DNA of 64,000 bases from Acidobacteriota bacterium (lineage in GTDB: Bacteria > Acidobacteriota > Holophagae > Acanthopleuribacterales > Acanthopleuribacteraceae), in contig JACJWC010000004.1 of the NCBI GenBank assembly GCA_020637335.1, forward strand, positions 203,370-267,369, read 5' to 3'. Positions 53,190-61,769 of the stretch are shown here, piece after piece. A model generated the notes under the pieces. The model ran no database searches. It worked only from the letters and a program-made list of their open reading frames with translations, and had not been told where the DNA came from. The position numbers were made by a program, and so were the translations under genes. Within the stretch, counting starts at the first letter, position 1; the number at the start of each line of letters is the position of its first letter.

Positions 53190-53929
53190 GTTTAGAAGGA
53201 CTCAAAGTGCTTATAACCGGTGGTACACGCGGCATTGGATTAGCAACCGCCCAAGCCTTTTTGGCTCAAGGCGCCCAAGTCACCATTGCTTCCCGCAAGT
53301 TGGAACACGTCCACCACGCTCTAGAAAGTTTGAACCACCCGCACGCCTTTGGCTTTGCCTGCCACGTGGGCGAGGCAACTGCCCGTCAAGAATTGGTGGA
53401 GCAGAGTCTGCAAGCCATGGGTGGGCTGGATGTTTTGGTCAATAATGCAGCCACCAATCCTCATTTTGGTCCCCTGCTCAAAGCCGATGCAGAGCACTGG
53501 CAGAAAATTTTTGAAGTGAATCTGATGGGCGCATTTGGCTTAACCCAGCTGTGTTACCCGGCGCTCAAGGCAAGCGCCCATGCCAGTGTCATCAACATTG
53601 CTTCCGTAGCCGGCTTAAAAGTCTATCCTGGAATGGGCATTTACTCCGTGTTTAAGGCCGGGCTGATCATGATGACCCGTGTCCTTGCAGCTGAACTGGG
53701 TCCGCAAAACATTCGGGTCAATGCCGTTGCACCCGGCTTTATCAAAACGGATTTTGCCAAAGCGATTTGGGATGAACCCGCGCATTTAAAACCGGTTTTG
53801 GCTGCAACACCGTTGCGCCGACTGGGAAGTCCTGAAGAAATTGCCACCTGTATTTGCTGGTTGGCCAATCCGCAGAACAGCTTCACCACCGGCAGTGTTA
53901 TCACCAGCGACGGCGGCCTGACCCTCTAA
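53186..53929 (+). CDS. Short-chain dehydrogenase/reductase (FabG-like SDR)
   Basis: This 247-residue classical SDR has the cofactor loop ITGGTRGIGLA (about residues 10-20), NNAATNP, NIASVAG with the catalytic Ser, YSVFK (Tyr about 153, Lys about 157) and NAVAPGFIKTDFAK. CAGGAGG lies six bases before the ATG, which overlaps the preceding stop by four bases. It is likely NAD(P)-dependent. It could be a 3-oxoacyl reductase, but the substrate is not deducible. Coupling to the nucleotidyltransferase suggests a shared pathway. Confidence 0.88.
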   Translation: MSLEGLKVLITGGTRGIGLATAQAFLAQGAQVTIASRKLEHVHHALESLNHPHAFGFACHVGEATARQELVEQSLQAMGGLDVLVNNAATNPHFGPLLKADAEHWQKIFEVNLMGAFGLTQLCYPALKASAHASVINIASVAGLKVYPGMGIYSVFKAGLIMMTRVLAAELGPQNIRVNAVAPGFIKTDFAKAIWDEPAHLKPVLAATPLRRLGSPEEIATCICWLANPQNSFTTGSVITSDGGLTL

Positions 53930-54027
53930 AGGGAAAAAATCTGATTCAAGCGGATTGGCATGGTGTATACTAGCTCCCTTTGGAGGCAGAACGCCCCATT
54001 CCGGTGTTCACCCACACCGACGCCCGG

Positions 54028-54112
54028 GCGAGGATGGCGAAATTGGCAGACGCACCAGACTTAGGATCTGGCGGGGTGACCTGTGAGGGTTCGAGTCCCT
54101 CTCCTCGCACCA
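54028..54112 (+). tRNA. tRNA-Leu (TAG)
   Basis: This is a class II tRNA of 85 bases. Acceptor GCGAGGA pairs with TCCTCGC. Anticodon stem CCAGA/TCTGG encloses loop CTTAGGA, giving anticodon TAG. A long variable arm (GCGGGGTGACCTGT region) fits leucine. The T arm is GAGGGTTCGAGTCCCTC, and CCA is encoded. A TATACT box at 53966-53971 is the probable -10. tig starts 31 bases downstream. Confidence 0.96.
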
Positions 54113-54143
54113 ATTTTTTTGACTTCCACACTAGAAGGATTGC

Positions 54144-55793
54144 ATGACAGAAGCCAAGTTTACCAACCTCTCCGAGACCCGGGTTCGCGCTGAAATTGTA
54201 TTGGCCTGGGACGCTGTTCATCAAACATTTCATAAAGTGCTTAACCAACTGCGCAACAAAGTCCAAATCCCCGGCTTTCGGGCGGGCAAAACACCTGTGC
54301 AGATGATTAAAAGTCGCTACAAAGATTCCATTGCCATCGAAGTTGCCCAACAAGTGATCCCCGAGACCCTGGACGGGATTGCCAAGCAGCACGATGTCGA
54401 AATCATGGGCTTCGAAGGGTTGGAAGCTGCGGACTATTCCGAGAACAACCAATTCAGCTACAAAATCCTGATTGAAGTCGCACCCCAATTCGAAATCCAG
54501 CCCTGGGAAGGTGTTGAGATTGAAGGTCTTGAGGTTCAAGTTACCGATGCCGATGTCGAAGAAGCCTTGAACTATCAATTGGAAAACAAAAAGAAGCCGC
54601 AGATGGTGGAAAAAACCGTCGAGCCTGGCGATCAAGCGGTCAAGGTGAATCTGACCGTTATGGATACCGAAAAAGGCGAAACGCTCAGCGACGTTGAAGG
54701 GGAAACCATTTCTCTGATCGAGCCCAAAGGGCACCCTGCCCTGATTGAACACTTTATGGGCAAACAACCTGGTGATCTATTTGAAGTGGAACTGGCCGCG
54801 GATGCCGAACCCATCTATCCCGATCAGGCCGGCAAACCAGTCAAGGCCTTCGTTGAAGTGGTTGGGGTGCAACACACACCCAGCACCGAATTAAATGACG
54901 AATTTGCCAAAGACGCCGGCTATGACGATTTGGCCGACATGAAAGCCAAAACCCAAGAAAGCATGCTTAAAGCGCGCACCCAACAGGAAGAGGATCGCCG
55001 CGAAAGCAAGTTGCTGGAAACCATCTTAAAACCCTATCGCTTTGAAATCCCCCGTTCTGCAGTTTTCGAAGAAGCCAAAGCCATGACAGAACAGGTTGTT
55101 GCTCCCTATCGGCATTTGTTGAAGGACAATGCACGCCTGCAACAGACCGTTGAAGGTTTGTTTCGCGAATACATCCCCATGGCCCAATTCAAAGTCAAGG
55201 CCAATCTGGTCCTGAAAAAACTGGCCAAATCCATGGGTTTAACGGTCAGCAAGGAAGAGATGCTGGCGGACTTGGAAGAACGCAAAGCGCAGACCGATCC
55301 CGAAACCTACGTAAAAGTAAAAGAGGCCATTGAAGAGGGTCGCGAGGGTCTGATGTTTGAAGAGCAGGTGCTGACCCGCAAGACCATGCGAAAACTAAAA
55401 GAGTCGAGCAAAGTCACTATCGTGGCCGAACTGACGCCGGAACCGGAACCGCAACACGACCACGATCATCATCACCATGATCATGATCACGATCACCACG
55501 ACCACAGTCATTGCGACCACCCGCATCACCACCACGATCACGATCACGATCATGACCATGCGCATTGTGATCACGATCATGACCATGAACACCCTCATGC
55601 CGGTGCTGATGAAGCCGTAACGGAAGAAAAACCCAAAAAAGCGGCTAAACCGCGTAAAAAAGCCACCGCAACTGAAGCGGAAACCGCGGAACCAACTGTT
55701 TCCGAACTGGCTGAAAATGCGGAAAAACCCAAGCGGACCCGCAAGAAAACAACAAAAAAGTCTGATCCTGAAGAAACGCCGAGTGAAGGCTAG
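54144..55793 (+). CDS. tig: Trigger factor with long His/Asp-rich C-terminal extension
   Basis: This 549-residue protein is about 110 residues longer than usual. The N-terminal ribosome-binding domain has PGFRAGKTPVQMIKSRY (about residues 41-57). An FKBP-like domain occupies about 150-240 and the helical C-terminal chaperone domain about 255-430. After it comes a stretch at about 437-488 with some 27 histidines alternating with aspartates, plus two cysteines. A Lys/Ala/Thr/Glu-rich tail follows. The core folds nascent chains at the ribosome. The His-rich part should bind metals such as nickel or zinc. It precedes clpP and clpX, the classic order. Confidence 0.93.
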   Translation: MTEAKFTNLSETRVRAEIVLAWDAVHQTFHKVLNQLRNKVQIPGFRAGKTPVQMIKSRYKDSIAIEVAQQVIPETLDGIAKQHDVEIMGFEGLEAADYSENNQFSYKILIEVAPQFEIQPWEGVEIEGLEVQVTDADVEEALNYQLENKKKPQMVEKTVEPGDQAVKVNLTVMDTEKGETLSDVEGETISLIEPKGHPALIEHFMGKQPGDLFEVELAADAEPIYPDQAGKPVKAFVEVVGVQHTPSTELNDEFAKDAGYDDLADMKAKTQESMLKARTQQEEDRRESKLLETILKPYRFEIPRSAVFEEAKAMTEQVVAPYRHLLKDNARLQQTVEGLFREYIPMAQFKVKANLVLKKLAKSMGLTVSKEEMLADLEERKAQTDPETYVKVKEAIEEGREGLMFEEQVLTRKTMRKLKESSKVTIVAELTPEPEPQHDHDHHHHDHDHDHHDHSHCDHPHHHHDHDHDHDHAHCDHDHDHEHPHAGADEAVTEEKPKKAAKPRKKATATEAETAEPTVSELAENAEKPKRTRKKTTKKSDPEETPSEG

Positions 55794-55837
55794 GCCATAA
55801 CCTGGCACTTCTCTCATGCGTAAACCCTGATAGAATA

Positions 55838-55866
55838 AAAAGTGCCGGGCCAGGACCGGCACTTTT
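55838..55866 (+). terminator. Hairpin terminator between tig and clpP
   Basis: AAAAGTGCCGG, a seven-base loop and CCGGCACTTTT form an 11-base-pair stem ending in four T, then CATA. It lies 45 bases after tig and 28 bases before clpP, so it could be partial. It suggests clpP can be expressed separately. Confidence 0.65.
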
Positions 55867-55893
55867 CATATCAACAAGAATCGGAGGCGTCTT

Positions 55894-56478
55894 TTGCCGT
55901 ATATCCCGTTTGTACTCGAACAAACCTCTCGTGGTGAACGCAGCTACGATATTTATTCCCGATTGCTCAAAGACGGCATCATTTTTATCGGAGAACCGAT
56001 TACCGACCAATTGGCCAATCTGGTCATCAGCCAATTGCTCTTTTTAGAAGCAGATGATCCCGAACGCGATACCAACATTTACATCAATTCGCCCGGTGGT
56101 GTTGTCACCGCAGGCCTCGCCATTTACGACACCATGAACTTGGTCAAACAAGATGTGTGCACCATTTGTGTCGGACAAGCTGCCTCGATGGGCGCATTCC
56201 TGCTCTCAGCGGGGACCAAGGGCAAACGCTACTCGCTGCCCAACAGTAAAATCCTGATCCACCAACCGTTGGGTGGTTTCAGTGGCCAGGCTTCCGATAT
56301 TGAAATTCATGCGCGCGACATTTTGCGAATGAAGGAACAGTTAAACCAAATGATGGCAGACCACACCGGTCAACCACTCAAACGAATTCAAAAAGATACC
56401 GATAGAGATTACATCATGACTGCGCAGGAAGCGCAGGAATATGGAATTGTCGACAAAGTCATCACCACCCGTCCCTAA
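55894..56478 (+). CDS. clpP: ATP-dependent Clp protease proteolytic subunit
   Basis: This 194-residue ClpP starts at a TTG with GGAGG seven bases upstream. It opens PYIPFVLEQTSRGERSYDIY. Catalytic residues are Ser in GQAASMGAFLLSAG (around residue 99), His in SKILIHQPLGG (around 124) and Asp in TDRDYIMTAQEA (around 173). It forms the tetradecameric chamber used by ClpX, whose gene follows after 24 bases. Confidence 0.96.
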   Translation: MPYIPFVLEQTSRGERSYDIYSRLLKDGIIFIGEPITDQLANLVISQLLFLEADDPERDTNIYINSPGGVVTAGLAIYDTMNLVKQDVCTICVGQAASMGAFLLSAGTKGKRYSLPNSKILIHQPLGGFSGQASDIEIHARDILRMKEQLNQMMADHTGQPLKRIQKDTDRDYIMTAQEAQEYGIVDKVITTRP

Positions 56479-56502
56479 TCCAGCAAAGGAGTAAGTTGAT
56501 TC

Positions 56503-57738
56503 ATGCCAAGCCCCCGAGATTTGCGTTGTTCTTTTTGCAATAAAAGCCAAAGAGAAGTCAAAAAACTAATTGCTGGCCCCAATGTCTATATCTGTGACGA
56601 GTGTGTCACGGTCTGTACCGACATTATTCAAGAAGAGCAAATATACGAAACGGGTCCGCAGCATCGCCTTTACAAACCTTCTGAAATCAAGGCGTTTCTG
56701 GACGAATACGTGCTGGGCCAGGATTTGGCCAAAAAGAAACTCTCCGTTGCCGTTTACCTCCACTACAAACGCCTTTTGAACCCCAAGGCCAAAAAAGACG
56801 ACGTGGAACTGGAAAAGTCCAACATTTTGGTGATTGGCGATACCGGCACGGGTAAAACGCTTTTGGCCCGAACCTTGGCAAGAATCCTCGACGTTCCTTT
56901 TGCCATTGTGGATGCAACAACCCTGACGGAAGCCGGTTATGTCGGTGAAGACGTCGAAAACATCCTTCTGCGTCTGCTCCAGGCTGCCGATTACGACATG
57001 GAAAAAGCCCAACGCGGCATTATTTACATCGACGAAATCGACAAAATAAGCCGCAAGAGCGAAAACCCCAGTATTACCCGGGATGTCAGCGGTGAAGGTG
57101 TTCAACAAGCGCTGCTCAAGATCCTGGAAGGGACCGTGGCCAACGTGCCACCTCAAGGCGGACGCAAACATCCGCACCAAGAGTTTTACCAAATGGATAC
57201 CACCAACATTCTGTTTGTGTGTGGTGGCGCCTTTGTGGGCCTGGACAAAATCATCGGCAAACGCTTGGGCGAACGCAAACTCGGCTTTGCCACGGGCAAA
57301 GACAATGCACCCACCAAGTTTGATAAAAAAGAAAACCTCATGGCTTTGGTCGAACCCGAAGACCTGATCAAGTTCGGTTTGATTCCCGAATTTGTGGGTC
57401 GTCTGCCAGTGATTAGCCACCTCAACCCGCTGGAAGTCGCTGATCTCGAGAAGATCCTGACCCAACCCAAAAATGCGCTCATCCGCCAGTTCCAGAAAAT
57501 GTTCCAACTGGAAGGTGCTACCCTCGAGTTCCAAAAAGAGGCCATTACCGTCATCGCTCAAAAAGCGATTGAGCGCAAGCTGGGCGCCCGCGGCCTGCGG
57601 CTCATTTTGGAAGAACTCATGCTGGACTTCCTCTATGAACTGCCTGAGAAAAACCACAATTTCCATCTGGTCATTACAGCCGATATGATCAAACAGAAAA
57701 ATTTGAGCTTCTCGGTTGTTGAAGATATGGCGGGTTAA
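56503..57738 (+). CDS. clpX: ClpX ATPase subunit of the Clp protease
   Basis: This 411-residue AAA+ unfoldase has an N-terminal zinc-binding domain (CSFCNKSQ, CDECVTVC), Walker A GDTGTGKTLLA (around residue 112), Walker B GIIYIDEIDK (around 175), the pore loop GYVGED and the sensor region IPEFVGRLPV. Full length. Its last codons and stop form the left arm of a terminator hairpin. Confidence 0.97.
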   Translation: MPSPRDLRCSFCNKSQREVKKLIAGPNVYICDECVTVCTDIIQEEQIYETGPQHRLYKPSEIKAFLDEYVLGQDLAKKKLSVAVYLHYKRLLNPKAKKDDVELEKSNILVIGDTGTGKTLLARTLARILDVPFAIVDATTLTEAGYVGEDVENILLRLLQAADYDMEKAQRGIIYIDEIDKISRKSENPSITRDVSGEGVQQALLKILEGTVANVPPQGGRKHPHQEFYQMDTTNILFVCGGAFVGLDKIIGKRLGERKLGFATGKDNAPTKFDKKENLMALVEPEDLIKFGLIPEFVGRLPVISHLNPLEVADLEKILTQPKNALIRQFQKMFQLEGATLEFQKEAITVIAQKAIERKLGARGLRLILEELMLDFLYELPEKNHNFHLVITADMIKQKNLSFSVVEDMAG

Positions 57739-57750
57739 AACCCGCCTTTT
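57729..57750 (+). terminator. Terminator whose stem contains the clpX stop codon
   Basis: GGCGGGTT (57729-57736) pairs with AACCCGCC (57739-57746), followed by TTTT. The left arm covers the last two codons and the first base of the clpX TAA stop. The loop is tight; the outer six pairs would pair with a six-base loop. Confidence 0.65.
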
Positions 57751-57834
57751 CCTCTATTTTCCCGCCTTTCTACTTGCCTCCCTCTCGCTAAAACCTTAAG
57801 TTAGATCCACCCAACCCATCCCCAAGGGCCATTC

Positions 57835-58446
57835 ATGCAAATTAAAAGTGCGGAATTCGTCATTTCCGCCGCCCAACCCGCTCAGTTTCCCAACCGGCCG
57901 ATTCCCCATATCGTTTTTGCCGGAAAATCCAACGTGGGTAAGTCCAGTCTTCTCAACAAACTCCTGAATCGAAAGAGTTTGGCAAAAACATCCTCCACAC
58001 CTGGAAAAACCCGGTTGATCAATTTTTTTCTGATTAACGACGCCTTTTTCTTCGTCGACTTACCCGGCTACGGGTTTGCTCGGGTCAGTAAAAAGGAACG
58101 ACACTCCTGGCAAGACCTGATTGAAGACTACCTGACCAACCACCCTTTTGTGGCGCAACTCATCTTGTTAATCGATATCCGCCATCCTTTAGGCCAAAAT
58201 GACCGGCAAATGTTGGAATGGCTACATGAAATGGGTTATCAATTTCAAGTTGTGCTGACCAAAGCCGATAAGCTCAATCACCAAGAAACCCAGAAACAGC
58301 GCCAATTATTGGCATCCGCATGCGGAATTCCATTAGAGCATTGCCTGGTTACTTCCTCTGAAAAAGGCACAGGACTTGCTCCCCTCTGGAAATCCATTCA
58401 GGAACACATTTCGGAAGCAGCCCACTTGATGAAGGAAAAGCTATGA
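57835..58446 (+). CDS. engB: Ribosome biogenesis GTP-binding protein EngB/YsxC
   Basis: This 203-residue small GTPase is needed for 50S assembly. It has G1 GKSNVGKSSLL (about residues 31-41), the SSTPGKTRLINFF G2 region, G3 VDLPGYGFARV and G4 TKADKL. The end overlaps the rho start by four bases (ATGA), so the two are coupled. Confidence 0.94.
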   Translation: MQIKSAEFVISAAQPAQFPNRPIPHIVFAGKSNVGKSSLLNKLLNRKSLAKTSSTPGKTRLINFFLINDAFFFVDLPGYGFARVSKKERHSWQDLIEDYLTNHPFVAQLILLIDIRHPLGQNDRQMLEWLHEMGYQFQVVLTKADKLNHQETQKQRQLLASACGIPLEHCLVTSSEKGTGLAPLWKSIQEHISEAAHLMKEKL

Positions 58447-59696
58447 ATATCAAGCAATTAAAAGAGCTCAGCATCGAAAAACTGGTCGCGCTTGCCAAGG
58501 AACACAAATTGGAACACGTGGCCGGCATGCGCAAACAGGAATTGATCTTCAAACTCCTGCAATCGCAAACGGAAAAATCCGGCTTGATCTTCAGTGAAGG
58601 CGTTTTGGAAGTCCTGCCCGATGGTTTTGGTTTTTTGCGCGCTCCCGATTACAACTACCTGCCCGGCCCCGATGACGTTTATGTCTCACCCAGCCAGATC
58701 CGCAAGTTTGATCTGCAAACGGGTGACACCATAAGCGGCCAAATCCGCCCGCCCAAAGAGGACGAACGCTACTTCGCGCTAATCAAAGTAGAAGCGGTGA
58801 ACTTTGAGGATCCAGAGCAATCCTCGCGCAAGATCTTTTTCGACAACCTCATCCCGCTTTACCCCGAAGCGCGCATTCGCTTGGAAACCGATGGCGAAAA
58901 CCTGTCCGCCCGCGTGATGGACCTGATTACACCCATCGGCAAGGGCCAACGCGGCCTGATTGTGGCCCCGCCGCGTACCGGTAAAACCATGTTGCTCCAG
59001 AACATCGCCAATTCAATCACTTCCAACCACCCCGAAATCGCGTTGATCGTGCTGCTGATCGACGAGCGGCCAGAGGAAGTCACTGACATGGAGCGCTCCG
59101 TCCAGGGCGAGGTCATTTCCTCCACTTTTGACGAACCTGCAACCCGTCACGTCCAAGTAGCCGAAATGGTAATTGAAAAAGCAAAACGCCTGGTCGAATA
59201 CAAAAAAGATGTAGTAATCCTGCTCGACTCGATTACCCGTTTAGCCCGCGCCTACAACGCCATCGTTCCGCCCAGCGGAAAGGTGCTTTCCGGTGGTGTG
59301 GATTCCAACGCATTACAAAGACCCAAGCGCTTTTTTGGTGCAGCTCGAAATATTGAAGGCGGTGGCAGCCTGACCATTATCGCGACCGCCCTGATCGAGA
59401 CTGGCAGCCGCATGGATGATGTCATCTTCGAAGAGTTCAAAGGCACTGGCAACATGGAAATCATCCTGGACCGTCGCCTTTCCGATCGCCGTGTTTTCCC
59501 AGCCATCGATATCTCGCGATCCGGCACGCGCAAGGAAGAACTTCTGCTCTCCAAAGTCGAGCTCAATCGCCTATGGGTTTTGCGCAAGGTTTTGAACCCG
59601 CTCTCGGCAACCGAGGCCATGGAGCTACTGCTGGAACGCATTAAACGCTCCAAAACCAATGCGGAATTCCTTGAAAGCTTAACCCGTGGCGGCTAA
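58443..59696 (+). CDS. rho: Transcription termination factor Rho
   Basis: This 417-residue hexameric RNA helicase has an N-terminal helical SAP-like region (LKELSIEKLVALAKEHKLE), the RNA-binding cold-shock-like domain (about residues 55-125, GVLEVLPDGFGFLRAPDYNY), Walker A APPRTGKTMLL (around 180), LIDERPEEVTDM, LLDSITRLARAYN and the R loop GAARNIEGGGSLTI. It is compact, with no large insertion. It is coupled to engB. Confidence 0.97.
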   Translation: MNIKQLKELSIEKLVALAKEHKLEHVAGMRKQELIFKLLQSQTEKSGLIFSEGVLEVLPDGFGFLRAPDYNYLPGPDDVYVSPSQIRKFDLQTGDTISGQIRPPKEDERYFALIKVEAVNFEDPEQSSRKIFFDNLIPLYPEARIRLETDGENLSARVMDLITPIGKGQRGLIVAPPRTGKTMLLQNIANSITSNHPEIALIVLLIDERPEEVTDMERSVQGEVISSTFDEPATRHVQVAEMVIEKAKRLVEYKKDVVILLDSITRLARAYNAIVPPSGKVLSGGVDSNALQRPKRFFGAARNIEGGGSLTIIATALIETGSRMDDVIFEEFKGTGNMEIILDRRLSDRRVFPAIDISRSGTRKEELLLSKVELNRLWVLRKVLNPLSATEAMELLLERIKRSKTNAEFLESLTRGG

Positions 59697-59715
59697 TGGT
59701 CCCGCCGACGTGGCA

Positions 59716-61527
59716 TTAAGGAATCCCGCAACTGTCGATTAAAGGAACCAAGGTCAGAATATCGATTTGCGGCCATTGGGTAAGATCACTGCCGATGTCC
59801 CGGTAAGCGACCCAATTGCCATAGTAGCCGCAGGCCAAAAGCGAATCGCCGACAGTAGCAAGGTCATAGGTTCGGGTGCGAATCTTTTTTTGTTCCGTCC
59901 ACTCAAGCCCATCTTTACTGCTCCACAACGTGTCCAGGACCGGATAATAAGATTTCTCCAAAGCCCAAAAAGTGTTTCCTTCATAGATAACCGTCCCGAA
60001 AAAAAAGTCTAAGCCGGAGTTTTGGTGAATCACACTCCAAATATTGCCGTCCGGACTAACGGCAATAGTCGATTCCTGGCCTACCGCCACATACAATCCA
60101 TTGCCATAGGCCACGTCCAAAAAGCCGCCCGAATACAGGCCCGAATCGGTAGCCTGCGTCCACTGCAGCCCATCATCGCTGTAGACTAGGAGTCCATTGG
60201 CGCCCACTGCAACAAAGCGTCCGTTTGGGCCTTGGCAAACCGAGATAAGGTTAGACGAAAAACCGGGATCGAAGCTGGACCAAGTGGTGCCATTGGTGGA
60301 ATAGGCAATCTCATTGTCAAAAACCGCAACGAGAACATTCCAACCAACCACCCGACGGAACAGACCACTTGCCGAAAACGGCGTTGGGCTCCAATTCAAA
60401 CCATCTGAGCTGAAAAGCGCTTTACCCGGACCCACGGCCACAAACCCACCCGCAAATTCGTGGATGGCTTGGATATCCGAAAAGTCTCCATTAAGCATTT
60501 GCCAATTAAACCCATCCTGGCTTTTGTACGCGGTACCTTGACCTTCACTCATCAAAAACAAACTCGAACCACTGCGCATCATGTGGGTCCTGATCAGGTC
60601 CATGCCGGTGTTGAGTCGGGTCCAATCCGTCAAATTCGTACTGGTCAGAACCGCACCGCCGGACCCCACAATAACGGATGTATTGCCATAGGCAACCCCG
60701 TTCAGATGTTGGTTGGTTTGACTGGGGACGGCTTGCCATTGGATTCCATTGTTACTCGAAAATAAACTGCCATTTTCACCCATGCACAGAAACCCGCCGG
60801 TGCTGTGGTTAATGCTTCTCATCGGCTGGGAAAAGGTAAATAAGGTATCCCAATTGGAACCGTCAAAGCGAACCACCGAATTGTTGGCGTCCAAAATGTA
60901 AATCCAACTATTGTCGGTTGTAATAGCTTTAAAGTTCGTCGATAAGGTAGTGGGTACCGAGGTCAGGTTGAATACAGAAGGCCCTTTGAGATAAGTGTGG
61001 CTATCGCCAACCAAATGGAATTCGCCGTTAAAATAGATCCCGGCATTCAACCGGTTGGGCGAAATCACCATATCATTCCAATTACCGCCCTGGTAGACCT
61101 GCGCGATTTCGCCAATCACAAAAATTTCGCCATTGCCCACCAGAACATCCCTCAGCGATTTCTGGGGGAAGGTCGGCATGAAATTCCAGGTCACGCCATC
61201 TGAACTGTAATACATATAACCAAACTCTCCCACGGCCAACCATCCGGGCAGAGCAACCAGATCGCCCATATATTTAACGGCGTTGAGTTTTACCCCTATT
61301 AGATTCAATTTGATATCCCAAAAAACGCCGTTGGGACTGGTCTGTAAGATCCCCCGCTCACCAACCGCGACATAAAGAAAACGACTACTATCCACATCCA
61401 GCAAGTCGATCCCATGCGGTTGGGGGTTGCGAAAGTGCTCTTCATCGCAAACCAGGACCTGTGCAAAAACGGAGCAGGTCAAGAAAATGGGTATTAAAAC
61501 GACTATTCTCAAGGCTTGTCCTCTCAT
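59716..61527 (-). CDS. Secreted beta-propeller / BNR-like repeat protein
   Basis: This 603-residue protein has a signal peptide (ALRIVVLIPIFLTCSVFAQ). The rest is made of roughly 40-50-residue repeats with SxDGxxW motifs: YYSSDGVTWNFMP, FSSNNGIQWQAVP, LTSTNLTDWTRLN, YKSQDGFNWQML, FSSDGLNWSPTP and YSDDGLQWTQA. Each pairs with a GNGxYVAVG-type strand. This is the pattern of multi-blade propellers of the YCF48/sialidase-repeat kind. Catalytic residues of sialidases are not evident. It is probably extracellular or surface-exposed; the function is unknown. Confidence 0.75.
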   Translation of the reverse strand: MRGQALRIVVLIPIFLTCSVFAQVLVCDEEHFRNPQPHGIDLLDVDSSRFLYVAVGERGILQTSPNGVFWDIKLNLIGVKLNAVKYMGDLVALPGWLAVGEFGYMYYSSDGVTWNFMPTFPQKSLRDVLVGNGEIFVIGEIAQVYQGGNWNDMVISPNRLNAGIYFNGEFHLVGDSHTYLKGPSVFNLTSVPTTLSTNFKAITTDNSWIYILDANNSVVRFDGSNWDTLFTFSQPMRSINHSTGGFLCMGENGSLFSSNNGIQWQAVPSQTNQHLNGVAYGNTSVIVGSGGAVLTSTNLTDWTRLNTGMDLIRTHMMRSGSSLFLMSEGQGTAYKSQDGFNWQMLNGDFSDIQAIHEFAGGFVAVGPGKALFSSDGLNWSPTPFSASGLFRRVVGWNVLVAVFDNEIAYSTNGTTWSSFDPGFSSNLISVCQGPNGRFVAVGANGLLVYSDDGLQWTQATDSGLYSGGFLDVAYGNGLYVAVGQESTIAVSPDGNIWSVIHQNSGLDFFFGTVIYEGNTFWALEKSYYPVLDTLWSSKDGLEWTEQKKIRTRTYDLATVGDSLLACGYYGNWVAYRDIGSDLTQWPQIDILTLVPLIDSCGIP

Positions 61528-61769
61528 CGGGTCCGTTTACCGGGTCCCTCTAATAGGTCCAATCCTCAATGGCGCCAAAAACGAACATACCCTTTTCAAT
61601 TTGTCCAAAAAGGTTCCGCCCCCGAGCCCTGGCTTCGCCTGGGTCGGCCAAGCGTTACACTTTTAAGCACAAATTTCTGTTCGCTTTTCAACCAAATGCC
61701 GTTAAACAGGAGCGAGTGAACTTTGTCCAGTTGGACCCAAGTCACTGAATACCAGACATGAGGGATCCT

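Noticed and set aside
53970..54767. A 265-residue minus-strand open frame over tRNA-Leu and tig
   Set aside because: It runs through a tRNA and the antisense of tig, so it cannot be a conserved gene.
55450..55610. Short tandem repeats of GATCAC/GACCAT type resembling an array
   Set aside because: They are in-frame His-Asp codons of the trigger factor tail, with no spacers; not a CRISPR array or satellite.
56566..57666. A 366-residue open frame on the minus strand across clpX
   Set aside because: It is fully antisense to an intact clpX, has no ribosome site or domain, and its composition is that expected from the opposite strand of a conserved gene.
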